Source of the DNA: Candidatus Bathyarchaeota archaeon
GTDB taxonomy: Archaea > Thermoproteota > Bathyarchaeia > Bathyarchaeales > Bathycorpusculaceae
Reading direction: 5' to 3'
DNA: 64,000 nucleotides
NCBI GenBank assembly: GCA_026014585.1
Contig: JAOZIA010000022.1
Location: forward strand, 124,001-188,000
The notes beneath the pieces are model-generated. The model ran no database searches. It had not been told where the DNA came from and saw only the letters and a list, made by a program, of their open reading frames with translations. Position numbers and translations under genes: made by a program. This document shows, one piece after another, positions 42,329 to 50,481 of this stretch (positions within the stretch are counted from its first letter, which is position 1; each line of letters opens with the position of its first letter).

Positions 42329-43543
42329 ATGGTGAATAAGCTGACGAACACAAAAACATACGGGTTTATACTGATTATAGTTTTGGCGGTATCAGGCATA
42401 GCCTTTTTTGGAGCACAGCCCAAAGCTCAAACAGCCACCGAACAACCATATATTGGCGTAAGCTTTTGCGGCAACACAACCCAGCAAGCAATCACGCTTA
42501 TTGACCGTGTTAAAAACTTCACCAACCTTTTTGTGGTTCAAACCGGTGAAACATCTCACAACCAAACCTTACTAACAGAAATATGCGATTACGCCATAAA
42601 CTCGGGATTGGATCTTATCGTATTTTTTGGCTGGCTTGAACCCACGCAGCCCTGGCAGTTCCCATGGATATTAAATGCCCAGCAAAAGTATGGGGACCGG
42701 TTTTTGGGAATTTACTATTATGATGAACCTGGCGGGATTGAGATGGATTATGATTGGCCAAGCTATTTTACAATGATGAAGATGCTGCACATGAATCGAA
42801 CACAGTTTTACCACAACACCACCGAAGCAATCCAAGGATTCACAGACGAAACCAGCCGTAACTACACTGACGCAACCCAACGATACATTAACTTCATGAA
42901 AGGAGACTCCAACATGACACGCCTACACCAATATGACATCAACGTATTCACCTCCGATTATGCCCTTTACTGGTTTGACTACAAAATGGGGTACAACACA
43001 ATTTTCGCAGAGTTCGGTGCCAACCAATCCATAGCCCAAGATATCGCATTGGCGCGTGGAGCAGCAAACATACAAAACAAGACATGGGGTGCCATCATAA
43101 CCTGGACTTATCGGCAAGCGCCCTACATAATCGAAGCGCCAGAAATGCTTTCCCAGATGAAGATGGCTTATGTATCAGGAGCACAATACATCGTAATCTT
43201 CAACCACCCCTACCTTGACGATAACCCCTACGGCGTACTAACCGAAGACCACCTCGAGGCAATGGAGGAATTTTGGCAATTCACACAAAACAATCCTGCA
43301 GAATACAACTCCATTAAAGCTGATACCGCTATGGTTATGCCTGAAAACTATGGGTTTGGACTGCGTAGTGCTCAGGACCACGTTTGGATGTGGGGTCCAG
43401 ACAGCAAATCTGCCCAGGTATATGATCAAGCGCAACGGCTTCTTTCTCAGTTTGGGTTACGGTTGGATATTGTTTATGATGACCCCGAGTTTCCGTTACA
43501 GGGAAATTATACACGGTTAATCTGGTGGAACCAGACCCACTAA
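42329..43543 (+). CDS. Secreted or membrane-anchored TIM-barrel-like protein
   Basis: A 404-aa protein with an N-terminal signal or anchor helix (TYGFILIIVLAVSGIAFFG, residues 10-28) and an extracytoplasmic domain of about 370 residues. The segments YIGVSFCGNTT, GLDLIVFFGWLEP, RFLGIYYYDEPGGIEMDY, YTIFAEF-type NTIFAEFGANQSIAQDI and GAIITWTYRQAPYI are spaced like the strand ends of a TIM barrel, and YYYDEPGG resembles strand-end acidic motifs in glycoside hydrolases and related sugar-binding barrels. Family is not recognised. Substrate could be an external polysaccharide. ATG 42329 starts it and a TATA-like TTTTTAAATCAC is at about 42280-42290. Many N-x-S/T sites suggest glycosylation outside the cell. 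Confidence 0.6.
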   Translation: MVNKLTNTKTYGFILIIVLAVSGIAFFGAQPKAQTATEQPYIGVSFCGNTTQQAITLIDRVKNFTNLFVVQTGETSHNQTLLTEICDYAINSGLDLIVFFGWLEPTQPWQFPWILNAQQKYGDRFLGIYYYDEPGGIEMDYDWPSYFTMMKMLHMNRTQFYHNTTEAIQGFTDETSRNYTDATQRYINFMKGDSNMTRLHQYDINVFTSDYALYWFDYKMGYNTIFAEFGANQSIAQDIALARGAANIQNKTWGAIITWTYRQAPYIIEAPEMLSQMKMAYVSGAQYIVIFNHPYLDDNPYGVLTEDHLEAMEEFWQFTQNNPAEYNSIKADTAMVMPENYGFGLRSAQDHVWMWGPDSKSAQVYDQAQRLLSQFGLRLDIVYDDPEFPLQGNYTRLIWWNQTH

Positions 43544-43564
43544 AAAAGCAAAGGGGTTTAAGAG

Positions 43565-43756
43565 CTATTTTTTCTTGGGTTTAATGCCAAGTTTTAGAAT
43601 TACCTCAACAGTGTATTCTTCTTCTGTTTTGCCCACGTTAAAGTTCCACTGTTTAACTTCTACTTCCATGTCCTTTAGGCGTTCAACTACAGCATCTCTG
43701 TAGTCTTGAGCGCTTTCGCCAATCTTTGCCAACTTTTCAGATATGCTTTCACTCAC
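43565..43756 (-). CDS. Small alpha/beta protein of unknown function
   Basis: A 63-aa protein, MSESISEKLAKIGESAQDYR then helix DAVVERLKDMEVEVKQWNFNVG and a strand EEEYTVEVILKLGIKPKKK. The predicted order is helix-helix-strand-strand. I place the start at the GTG at 43756, because a strong GGAGGTG ribosome binding site lies 6 bp upstream; the frame also contains an ATG five codons earlier that is part of this very ribosome binding site and is thus unlikely. The gene is divergent from the ncRNA element R1 and shares the promoter gap with it. The function is unknown, and homology is not recognised. Confidence 0.6.
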   Translation of the reverse strand: MSESISEKLAKIGESAQDYRDAVVERLKDMEVEVKQWNFNVGKTEEEYTVEVILKLGIKPKKK

Positions 43757-43846
43757 ACAATACACCTCCATACAAGCTCTTTTCTACTGTAGCATCTCAC
43801 AGCTTACTGCTTTAAAATTATGTGACTGTACACATACAACAGCAAC

Positions 43847-43871
43847 TAACAGCCAGCTTAAAAGGCTGTTA
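43847..43871. other. Hairpin between small gene and ncRNA element R1
   Basis: A perfect 8-bp stem, TAACAGCC (43847-43854) with GGCTGTTA (43864-43871), closes a 9-nt loop. It lies 27 bp upstream of the TATA-containing box of R1. It may be an operator for the divergent genes or the end of a short leader. Confidence 0.35.
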
Positions 43872-43897
43872 AAAAATTGCAAAATAACGAAATTCCT

Positions 43898-44282
43898 CGA
43901 ACCTTATATAATCATGAAACCAAAAACTGAAAACAAACAAACTTCCAACTCAACAATCAGCAGTCACACAAAACAGAACCCCTCCAAACCCCCAAACAAA
44001 GTAACCCTAAAGCGACCTCCGCCACATTGAGGCAGATATTACAGTTTTCTGTTTTTTCAAGGCTATGTTTAATCAATTTTAAGCCTGTGTAGCTTCGTTT
44101 TTACCATTTTTAATGCTCCAAACACGTGTTCGTTTTCATTTCAGCAGAGCACAACCCATTTTTTACAGCTCAAAAATCACTAAACCTGTTTTGTAAAAGC
44201 CAAACTTGTTAGGGTACAGTGTAATCTTTGCGGAATTGGTAGTTGAGGTGGACGAAAATTTTTCGTATGGTCACTTTTTACA
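43898..44282 (+). ncRNA. Candidate noncoding RNA gene R1, member of a two-copy family
   Basis: A gene-free 385-bp element that is colinear with R2 (51007-51366, minus strand). Shared blocks in order: (i) an identical 23-nt box starting CGAACCTTATATAATC, which carries a TATA element, at 43898-43920; (ii) TGTAGCT...GTTTTT near 44086-44105; (iii) CAYGTGTT ... TTTCAGCA at 44123-44146; (iv) AATCTTTGC at 44223-44231; (v) a 15-nt palindrome ACGAAAATTTTTCGT directly followed by ATGGTCACTTTTTAC, ending at 44282. Spacing from (i) to (ii), from (ii) to (iii) and from (iv) to (v) is equal or nearly equal in both. No frame is conserved between them, so an RNA product is the simplest explanation. An ORF of 37 codons at 43914 is not kept in R2. 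Confidence 0.5.
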
Positions 44283-44570
44283 CTAAAAAGCTAAAAACAA
44301 GCAGGTTTTCCTTCTAAAATTTCAGCAAATTGTTAAAGCAGCATGATGATTTTTGTTCGGTTGGCTGTACGAGTAGCGAAGTGGAGACAAAAAGTTTAGT
44401 TTTGAAGAAACTGTAAATGAACTGTGACGGTCCAAGAGTCAGGTGCTGATTTGCCAAAAACAAATTCCTGCAACTAATCAGCATAAGCACCACCTAACTA
44501 ACCAAACAAAACTTCAACTAACAGTAAGTTTTATAGGAGCACCCCCGCCAAACTTGTTCATAGGAAAAGT

Positions 44571-45423
44571 ATGAAAAAACTTCACTTCAGGTATTCTTTG
44601 CTTTCTTTTGGCAGTTGCATGCATTGTTTTTCTACAAATTTCAAAGTACTCAAGCATCAACAGATACCACTTGGCACCAATGCCCGAGCGAGCTTCAGGG
44701 ATTTAAGCTGTTGCAGTTAACGATAAAATCTACGTTTTTCACTGACCAGTCACCTACGTTATATGACCCAACAGCAACACTGGAGTCCAAAAAACAGTAT
44801 GCTACCTTGTTATTGATTTGGGGTTGATCAAAGGGCAATGAGATATAGATTATCGGAGGAAATAAACAATTTCCCTCAAACGATAACAGTCTACAGTACC
44901 CTCTCTGATTCTTGAAGCATAAAAAGCAAGCACTGACCTTGCGGGAGCACGGTAGCCAACTGTTGAAGGAAAAAGTTCTGCCATATAATGTTTAAAAGTC
45001 AATGTTACGGGGTTGATGATTGCTACGGCACATATTGGATGTTTATGACCCAGAAATAAATCTACACCGTAAATACTCCTACATAGGATGTGGGTGCCTC
45101 TAACCTGAACCTTGAAGCCTCAATGATATTGCAACCACGGGACTGCATGCGCCACAGAGCTACGGTATAGACAGCACTAAGCAACAACACTTTAGCGGTA
45201 AACAAACAGAGGCAGTAGAAACATGTACCACTTTAAGATATGGCGCAGCAATGCCACCAGCAGCCCAGAAAAGCACACACTATCCTAACAGAAAACATTA
45301 CACTAATCGCTGGAGAAATAGTTGCAGCAGTTATCACAGTCACAACTGGTACAGCACACCATTTCAAGCTTCCTAGGAAACGCCTCAAAGTCAACCATCA
45401 ACATGTTTCTTATTTTAGATAAG
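44571..45423 (+). pseudogene. Decayed secreted kelch-repeat protein gene
   Basis: Translation in alternating frames gives a surface kelch protein of the same plan as the intact gene at 5864-7117, but with many frameshifts and stops. In order: ATG 44571 followed by a signal-peptide-like stretch (LCFLLAVACIVFL in one frame), DTTWHQCP in the next frame, then AVAVNDKIYVFH (about 44711-44746), which is a typical kelch strand, YDPTATLES, then VYDPEINLHRKYSY (about 45040-45081) in another frame, and finally a C-terminal anchor TLIAGEIVAAVITVTTG followed by a basic end near 45300-45395. The order of signal peptide, repeats and anchor is kept. A ribosome binding site (TAGGAAAAG) is still in front of the ATG. 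I conclude that it is a relic of a once-expressed paralog. Confidence 0.6.
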
Positions 45424-45572
45424 GAACAAAAGAACAAGATAGTACGCAGGCTAGTTTAAACAAGGTTAACTGTCTGTAAACACAAACGCTTGCGCAGGTT
45501 TTAAGCAGAAAAAATTTTTGTTTAGCTTTGATTGCTGCACTCCAGAGCATATACCGCCGGCTTTTGAGTAGC

Positions 45573-45639
45573 TTTACCTGTTGACATCACCAGACCCCGC
45601 CAACTAAGTTGTCTATCAACAGGGGCATCACCAGGTAAA
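45573..45639. other. Two competing hairpins in noncoding sequence
   Basis: TTTACCTG (45573-45580) is complementary to CAGGTAAA (45632-45639), while the overlapping CCTGTTGA (45577-45584) is complementary to TCAACAGG (45616-45623). The two perfect 8-bp stems share CCTG, so only one can form at a time. A small palindrome CAACT-A-AGTTG (45601-45611) is inside, and CATCACCAG occurs twice (45585-45593, 45626-45634). This is the pattern of a structural switch or of the remains of a mobile element. Confidence 0.35.
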
Positions 45640-46067
45640 AACAAAAAATCTGCCTTCCAAACCTGCACAAAACAGCTCACCCCCAAAAAAGTCATGGCCA
45701 AAAACCAGATCCAACCCAGCAGAGATTAACATTTTTTCTTACTTGTGCAATGTTGCCTTCTTATGGTTTTGTGCACACCTGTTGCTTGTCTGATACACTG
45801 CTGGATGGGCTGGGGGATGATAAATCATGAGCTCAGGTCGGGCTAAAAATTTCGGCTACTCGATAAAATTATTTGTGCAAAAAACAGTCATTTTAAGCTT
45901 ATTTTGGCATAGCGACGAGTTTTTTGCGTTGTTTTATAACGAAACACAATGCCTCAAAAATCAGCAAATGTTTTATTGTCAAAACACAAAACAAAAAGCC
46001 CTAAAAACCCCCAAAAAACAAAAACCAACCTGATTTAGCCTTATTTGCCTTTCCCTTGGGGTATTGG

Positions 46068-46115
46068 CATGGAGAATATCGGGGCCTCATATAAGTACCT
46101 ACGAAAATCTCCATG
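46068..46115. other. Long-loop hairpin in noncoding sequence
   Basis: CATGGAGA (46068-46075) and TCTCCATG (46108-46115) make a perfect 8-bp stem closing a 32-nt loop with a TATA-like CATATAAG in it. It lies left of the minus-strand motif copy at 46282 and could end a short transcript from there. Confidence 0.3.
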
Positions 46116-46281
46116 CGAAGCAAAAATTGGGTTTTTCGAGAACCCTTCGAGTAAAATAATTGCTTTTGGGATCTTTTTGCAATCTTTGAGTTTCTAGAGA
46201 GAGGCGCTCTGGTTTTTTCTGATTGCTGAGGTTTGCTTTGAAAAATTTTTGCGGGGGTTGGGAAGCGAATTTTTTGTTGAA

Positions 46282-46311
46282 TGTGTTGGTTTGGTTGATG
46301 CTTTTGTATAT
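46282..46311 (-). promoter_or_regulatory. 26-nt motif, copy 1
   Basis: Read on the minus strand: a TATA-like TATACAAAAGCATCAACC followed by AAACCAACACA, a four-base longer variant of the motif also found at 46532, 50417, 52178 and 54322. No protein gene starts downstream on the minus strand, so it may drive a short RNA or be a decayed copy. Confidence 0.4.
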
Positions 46312-46531
46312 GGTTGATTGTGGTTGCGTGTTTTGCATGTGTTGGGTGGTTTTGTTTGTGTTGCTTTCTTGTATGGGTGCTTGGTTTGTTGGCGTTTAGT
46401 GTAGCCTACAGCAACCATATTTTTATTGCATTGATGTTGAGAAATTCATTTGTGGTGGTTCTGGTGAATTCAGTATTGTCATTTGGTTTATCCATCACCA
46501 TGAGTTTCCGCAGTCACCCAAACCAAAACCT

Positions 46532-46557
46532 GTATACGAAAGCATCACCCAAACACA
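46532..46557 (+). promoter_or_regulatory. 26-nt motif, copy 2, promoter of hjc
   Basis: GTATACGAAAGCATCACC followed by CAAACACA. Its TATAC part is 76-80 bp upstream of the hjc start, so transcription would begin near 46559 with a leader of about 55 nt. Confidence 0.5.
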
Positions 46558-46613
46558 GTTTCCACAGCAACTTTTATCTCTAAAGCAATACAAACAGGAA
46601 AGAGGCATTAAGG

Positions 46614-47048
46614 ATGAGTAAAGAAATCGACCGAGTGCGCCTAAGACGCTGGCGCAAAAGAGGATTCTACAGTGAAACTGTCCTAGTTAAGCTTCTTCAG
46701 AAAAAAGGTTACCATGCCGTACGCATCCCCGTAAGCAACCCCAGCCTAAGCCCACTACCGGACCTTATTGCTCGAAGAGGCATACACACCTACGCGTTTG
46801 AGGTAAAAAACGCCACCTACTACGCATACTATCCTCAATCACAAATCGACAAACTCTTCCGTTTCCTAAACGAGTTCATCACCTCAAACAAAGAATACAA
46901 ACACGCCGTTGTAGCTGCTCATCTTGGTAAGCGATGGCTATTCAAAGAAATTGCATGGGACGATTGGGAAAAAGGCAAGCTCCCAGATAAAGTGCGGATT
47001 TTAAAGCGTGACCGCGGAAACTTTAACGCAGACACCAGCTACGCCTAA
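46614..47048 (+). CDS. hjc: Holliday junction resolvase Hjc
   Basis: A 144-aa archaeal resolvase of the PD-(D/E)XK nuclease superfamily that cleaves four-way DNA junctions during recombination and fork repair. The active-site residues are E21 in RKRGFYSETVLVKLL, D50 in LSPLPDLIARR, E63 and K65 in YAFEVKNATYYAYY, and the conserved Q-x-x-K-L in SQIDKLFRF. The N-terminal basic R-x-R-R-W-R-K-R-G is typical. The first ATG after AAAGAGG is used. The length is that of the family. The gene stands alone with the 26-nt motif as its likely promoter. The C-terminal tail from residue 110 onward is longer than in the smallest Hjc proteins. Confidence 0.93.
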   Translation: MSKEIDRVRLRRWRKRGFYSETVLVKLLQKKGYHAVRIPVSNPSLSPLPDLIARRGIHTYAFEVKNATYYAYYPQSQIDKLFRFLNEFITSNKEYKHAVVAAHLGKRWLFKEIAWDDWEKGKLPDKVRILKRDRGNFNADTSYA

Positions 47049-47117
47049 GCGGTAAATGAGTGTACCTCAAAACTATATAATAAGAAAGGAAACATAGCAA
47101 CAGAGGAGACGCAACCA

Positions 47118-47801
47118 TTGAACGATTTGATAATGGTGCAAACAAAGTCGCTAACAAAAAATTACCCCATAGGCGAAACCCAAGTTGACGTCTTAAAAAA
47201 CATCAATCTCACCATCCCCAAAGCCCAATTCACAGTAATCTATGGTCCCTCAGGCGCAGGAAAAACGACGCTGCTAAACATCATCGGCGGAATCGACAAG
47301 CCCACCAGCGGAGAAATCATAGTTGCCCAAAAAAACCTAACCGCACTGGATGAAAATGCGCTTTCAGATTTTAGATGTAATCAAATAGGCTTTATTTTCC
47401 AAGCATACAATCTGGTTTCCACTTTAACGGTGGCTGAGAATGTTGCTTTTCCCATGGAGTGGACACGAAAACCCGCAGAAGAAATAGAACAAAGAGTCCA
47501 GCAGCTTCTGCAAACCGTCGGTTTAGAGAGTAGAGCCAACCATTTTTCATCCCAACTAAGCGGCGGCGAACAGCAACGGGTCGCATTTGCCCGAGCCTTA
47601 GCCAACGACCCACCCGTCATTCTTGCAGATGAACCCACAGGCAATTTAGACACAAAAAATGCCAAAAAAATCCTTCAAGTTCTCCAGTTACTCAAATCTG
47701 AAGGCAAAACTGTTATTATTTCAAGCCATGATGTGGAGATTCGAGGCTTAGCAGATCAGGTTTTGATGTTGGACAACGGGGTTTTGGCGGTTAAAAAATG
47801 A
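47118..47801 (+). CDS. ABC transporter ATP-binding protein, LolD/MacB type
   Basis: A 227-aa ATPase. Walker A is [15 protein letters not shown] (about residues 36-50), the Q-loop [19 protein letters not shown] and the signature [19 protein letters not shown] are typical of the MacB/LolD/FtsE group, and Walker B is [17 protein letters not shown] with the switch His in [10 protein letters not shown]. Together with the overlapping FtsX-like permease it should form a mechanotransmitting ABC system that exports or extracts molecules at the membrane. TTG 47118 has AGAGGAG 10 bp before it; ATG 47133 is an alternative. A TATA box CTATATAATA is at about 47076-47085. Confidence 0.95.
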   Translation: MNDLIMVQTKSLTKNYPIGETQVDVLKNINLTIPKAQFTVIYGPSGAGKTTLLNIIGGIDKPTSGEIIVAQKNLTALDENALSDFRCNQIGFIFQAYNLVSTLTVAENVAFPMEWTRKPAEEIEQRVQQLLQTVGLESRANHFSSQLSGGEQQRVAFARALANDPPVILADEPTGNLDTKNAKKILQVLQLLKSEGKTVIISSHDVEIRGLADQVLMLDNGVLAVKK

Positions 47802-49645
47802 GCAGTACTTCTTTTCCTGTTAATGATTTGTTGCGTAGAAGGCTTCAAACAGGTTTAACTGTTACAACATTGACGTTGAGTGTTGCTTCAACGCTGTTTT
47901 TGTTGCTTTTCAGTTTAAGAGTTGAGTTTGATATTAGGGCGCAAGGTGTTTTGACTATTGGGTCAGCTATTTATACGCAGTTTTTGCTTTTTATTTTAGT
48001 CATAATTTTCATTGTTGGCGCTGTTCTTACTTCGTTTATCATTTTTTTGATGATGCACCAGCGCACACGCGACATCGGATTAATCAAGGCTGCAGGCTGC
48101 CCAAACCGCTTAATCGCAGGCTACTTCATCACAGAACTGCTAACCGTAACCGCAATAAGCTGCATTTTAGGCGTCATATCGGGATTTTTAGCGGATTTTG
48201 CCGCAGCAAACTTGATCCTGCAAACCAGTCAAATGCCAAATTTGTGGTGTGGTCTGTTTGTTTTTGCACTTTTTTTCGGTTTAGCCCTATTTTTCGGGCT
48301 TAAACCCATATCAAACGCTGCCAAAATGTCCCCTATAGCCGCGCTTTCACCTGTTACCTATTATCATCCAACTGCAGAAAAAAAGCATAAAGCGCTCTCA
48401 AAGCGGGGTTTAACTTGGAGAATTGCTCAGCGAAGCCTGTTTAGGCGTCAATCGGCAAATGTACGCATTATTGTTTTGCTTTCAGCAGTTTTTGTTTTAC
48501 TTACCATTTCGATTGCGGGAAGCATTATTGCCCGTGATACCACAACAGTTTGGGTTCAAGGTGCTGTGAATAAAGATGCGGTGGTTATAGCGCACAGTAG
48601 CATGGGCGCGCAGTATGTTAATTTGTTGTCAACGTTTAGCGGTGCAACGATGGTGGAAAATTTTAACTATTTAGACCCCAAGCTTGCTATCCCTGACACT
48701 GTAACTCAACAGTTGAACGCTATGGAGGAGATTGCTTTTGATGCAAGATTAATTCTTGAAAGCCATGTTTACGAAATCGGAAACTACACAATTATTGACC
48801 AAGTAACCTATTCTGTGGGAGACAATAGGGAAGGAGACTCCTTAATAATAGGTCTTAATCCAGAAACTTTTGATTCCGCCAACCTTAACGGGCACACAAT
48901 AACCAGTGAACATGAAGCAATCATTGGCGATTCTCTGGCAAACCTTATGTATTCTCCCTCAGGACAAAAAATTGCACGTGCAGACCCCCTTGTTGAAGCC
49001 ATAAAAATCCAAAACACAACCTACAACATTGTAGGCGTAACTGTAGACCCAACAATGAACGGCATAGTAACCTACATCCCACTAAAAGCCCTGCAAAACA
49101 CCCTCAACTACACAGGACACACCCTCATCTACGTACAAATAACCAGCGCTGCCGACAGAGACACCGTGATTTCCCAGTTAAAAAGCACTGTTAAAGCGGT
49201 TGATACTGACTTGGACGTGTTCACTCTTGATGGCGTTGTTGCAGAAAATGTTGCGTTTCTTGCTTCTACATGGTCTTTGATTCTGCTTTTGCCTCTGTTT
49301 TCCATGGTTTCAGCTGCGCTTTGTCTTGCAGGTTACATGATGCTTGCAGCAGATGAGCAACGTCAGGAACTGGGGGTTTTACGTGCAGTAGGCGCAAAAC
49401 CAGGCATCATCACTTCGGTTATGTCAATTCAGGCTTTAATTGTGCTTTTTTCAAGCTTTGGGGCTGGATTAACGCTTGGGGCTTCTATAACGGTTATGAT
49501 TCTGATGCCCAATCCCGTTATCTCAGCATTCACGATCATCGAGATTGCAGTCTGGTTCTTTGCAGCTATAACGGCAATGTTTGTTTTGTGCCTGTACCCA
49601 GCGTTGAGGCTTCAAAAATCATCCATTCTACGACTCATCGCTTAG
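47798..49645 (+). CDS. MacB/FtsX-type ABC permease
   Basis: A 615-aa permease. Helix 1 is near residues 18-35, the first FtsX-like three-helix block spans about 60-190 (IVGAVLTSFIIFLMMHQRTRDIGLIKAAGCPNRLIAGYF is the coupling region), a further helix is near 225-245, a large extracytoplasmic domain covers about 250-485, and the second FtsX block is at 490-612 (LCLAGYMMLAADEQRQELGVLRAVGAKPGIITSVM). The doubled FtsX block is like LolC/E- or YvrN-type exporters. The ATG overlaps the stop of the ATPase gene by 4 bp (ATGA). Its 3' end overlaps the convergent nuclease gene by 18 bp. Substrate unknown; lipoproteins or peptides are usual. Confidence 0.92.
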   Translation: MSSTSFPVNDLLRRRLQTGLTVTTLTLSVASTLFLLLFSLRVEFDIRAQGVLTIGSAIYTQFLLFILVIIFIVGAVLTSFIIFLMMHQRTRDIGLIKAAGCPNRLIAGYFITELLTVTAISCILGVISGFLADFAAANLILQTSQMPNLWCGLFVFALFFGLALFFGLKPISNAAKMSPIAALSPVTYYHPTAEKKHKALSKRGLTWRIAQRSLFRRQSANVRIIVLLSAVFVLLTISIAGSIIARDTTTVWVQGAVNKDAVVIAHSSMGAQYVNLLSTFSGATMVENFNYLDPKLAIPDTVTQQLNAMEEIAFDARLILESHVYEIGNYTIIDQVTYSVGDNREGDSLIIGLNPETFDSANLNGHTITSEHEAIIGDSLANLMYSPSGQKIARADPLVEAIKIQNTTYNIVGVTVDPTMNGIVTYIPLKALQNTLNYTGHTLIYVQITSAADRDTVISQLKSTVKAVDTDLDVFTLDGVVAENVAFLASTWSLILLLPLFSMVSAALCLAGYMMLAADEQRQELGVLRAVGAKPGIITSVMSIQALIVLFSSFGAGLTLGASITVMILMPNPVISAFTIIEIAVWFFAAITAMFVLCLYPALRLQKSSILRLIA

Positions 49646-50335
49646 GTGCCCAAAACTTTTGGGGATAAACCGTAGAGTGTTTGCATATGCGGGCAACTGA
49701 AGAAGAAAATCTTGGAGTTGCAGAACTGGCACGATGGGCACGTCAAAGACGAATTTGAAACTACTGGGCAACAGGCTAAGCACTGCAGGCACAAACTTGG
49801 CGCTGTCCCATTGTGTACAGTCCAGGTTTAATTTGGGGTTTGGCAAGGTGTCTGCAAGGGCTTTGGTGCGGTCAATTTGGCTGTTGACAATCTTTTTGAG
49901 TGCAGATGGCGCAATTGCATGATGGTAATGTTTGCAGTCTATGCATATGACCAGAGGTTTTTTGCATCCCACTACATCTATTTCCCAGCGGCGACCGTTG
50001 CCTTTGAAGCGCACGTTTTTGGAGACAGAAAAATTGTTGTTACGAAGGGCTGTTGCGGCGATTTCTTCGAATTCTTGCCAGCAGAGTAAGTTGCTTATGT
50101 CTTCGATGTTGTAGCCTGATGTGGCTGAAAGCACGGCTAATTGAAGCCTACCTTGCGTTTCTACATGCACAGAATCACCTGTTAAATATAGGAGGTTTTG
50201 GTTTTGTAGTTTTTGAAGCAACTTTTCAACAATATCCAAAGGCAAGCGTGAGTCATTTTTAACATCTTTAATTAAAGCAGGCGTTTCTTTGGTGAGTTTA
50301 AGCAGCGAAATAAACAATTTACACTCAAAACTCAC
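49628..50335 (-). CDS. Mrr-like restriction endonuclease fold protein with N-terminal wHTH
   Basis: About 235 aa. The N-terminal 75 residues resemble a winged helix (LLKLTKETPALIKDVKNDSRLPLDIVEKLLQKLQNQNLLYLTGDSVHV). The C-terminal part has the PD-(D/E)XK pattern of the Mrr-cat/RecB group: helix LCWQEFEEIAATALRNN, then strand GNGRRWEIDVVG with the active-site Asp, and CIDCKHYHH with the catalytic Lys. The D-x13-DCK spacing fits archaeal Mrr-like nucleases. The start is a GTG at 50335 because GGGGGTGAT stands a few bases upstream; the frame goes 12 codons further. Mrr proteins cut modified DNA, while archaeal relatives may act in repair; neighbours (hjc, an ABC exporter, YjbQ) do not decide. 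Confidence 0.75.
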   Translation of the reverse strand: MSFECKLFISLLKLTKETPALIKDVKNDSRLPLDIVEKLLQKLQNQNLLYLTGDSVHVETQGRLQLAVLSATSGYNIEDISNLLCWQEFEEIAATALRNNNFSVSKNVRFKGNGRRWEIDVVGCKKPLVICIDCKHYHHAIAPSALKKIVNSQIDRTKALADTLPNPKLNLDCTQWDSAKFVPAVLSLLPSSFKFVFDVPIVPVLQLQDFLLQLPAYANTLRFIPKSFGHLSDES

Positions 50336-50416
50336 AACATCACCCCCAACAATTAAACAAATAACATGCAATTTTTGGTTTTTTCAAGATTTAAAGGCAA
50401 CACCCGCAAGTTTTTG

Positions 50417-50442
50417 GTATACAAAAGCATCAACCAAACACA
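50417..50442 (+). promoter_or_regulatory. 26-nt motif, copy 3, promoter of yjbQ
   Basis: GTATACAAAAGCATCAACC followed by AAACACA, the consensus form of the motif. With TATA at 50418-50422 transcription would begin near 50445, about 37 nt before the ATG at 50482. Confidence 0.5.
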
Positions 50443-50481
50443 CTAATAAAGCCTTAAGCTCAAATAATCTTGGAGATGAAC

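Larger units (their letters stand above)
45424..46613. other. Gene-poor region with hairpins and two copies of a 26-nt motif
   Basis: No convincing frame occurs between the kelch relic and hjc. The stretch is AT rich and contains a nested hairpin at 45573-45639, a long hairpin at 46068-46115, a minus-strand copy of the GTATACAAAAGCAT motif at 46282-46311 and a plus-strand copy at 46532-46557 in front of hjc. Small ORFs at 45827-46033, 46099-46338 and 46314-46583 have unnatural compositions and are not supported. The rest appears to be decayed or noncoding sequence. Confidence 0.5.

Noticed and set aside
43914-44030. 37-codon frame starting inside the TATA box of R1
   Set aside because: The start is only a few bases after the TATA element and the frame stops after three codons in the paralogous R2.
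46099-46583. Overlapping short frames in the gene-poor block
   Set aside because: Their compositions (Asn/Lys/Gln-rich on one strand, Phe/Val/Cys-rich on the other) follow AT bias, and they contain the hairpin and motif copy.
43772-46613. CRISPR array in the gene-poor block
   Set aside because: No regularly spaced direct repeats and no cas genes. The repeats present are isolated pairs or hairpins.
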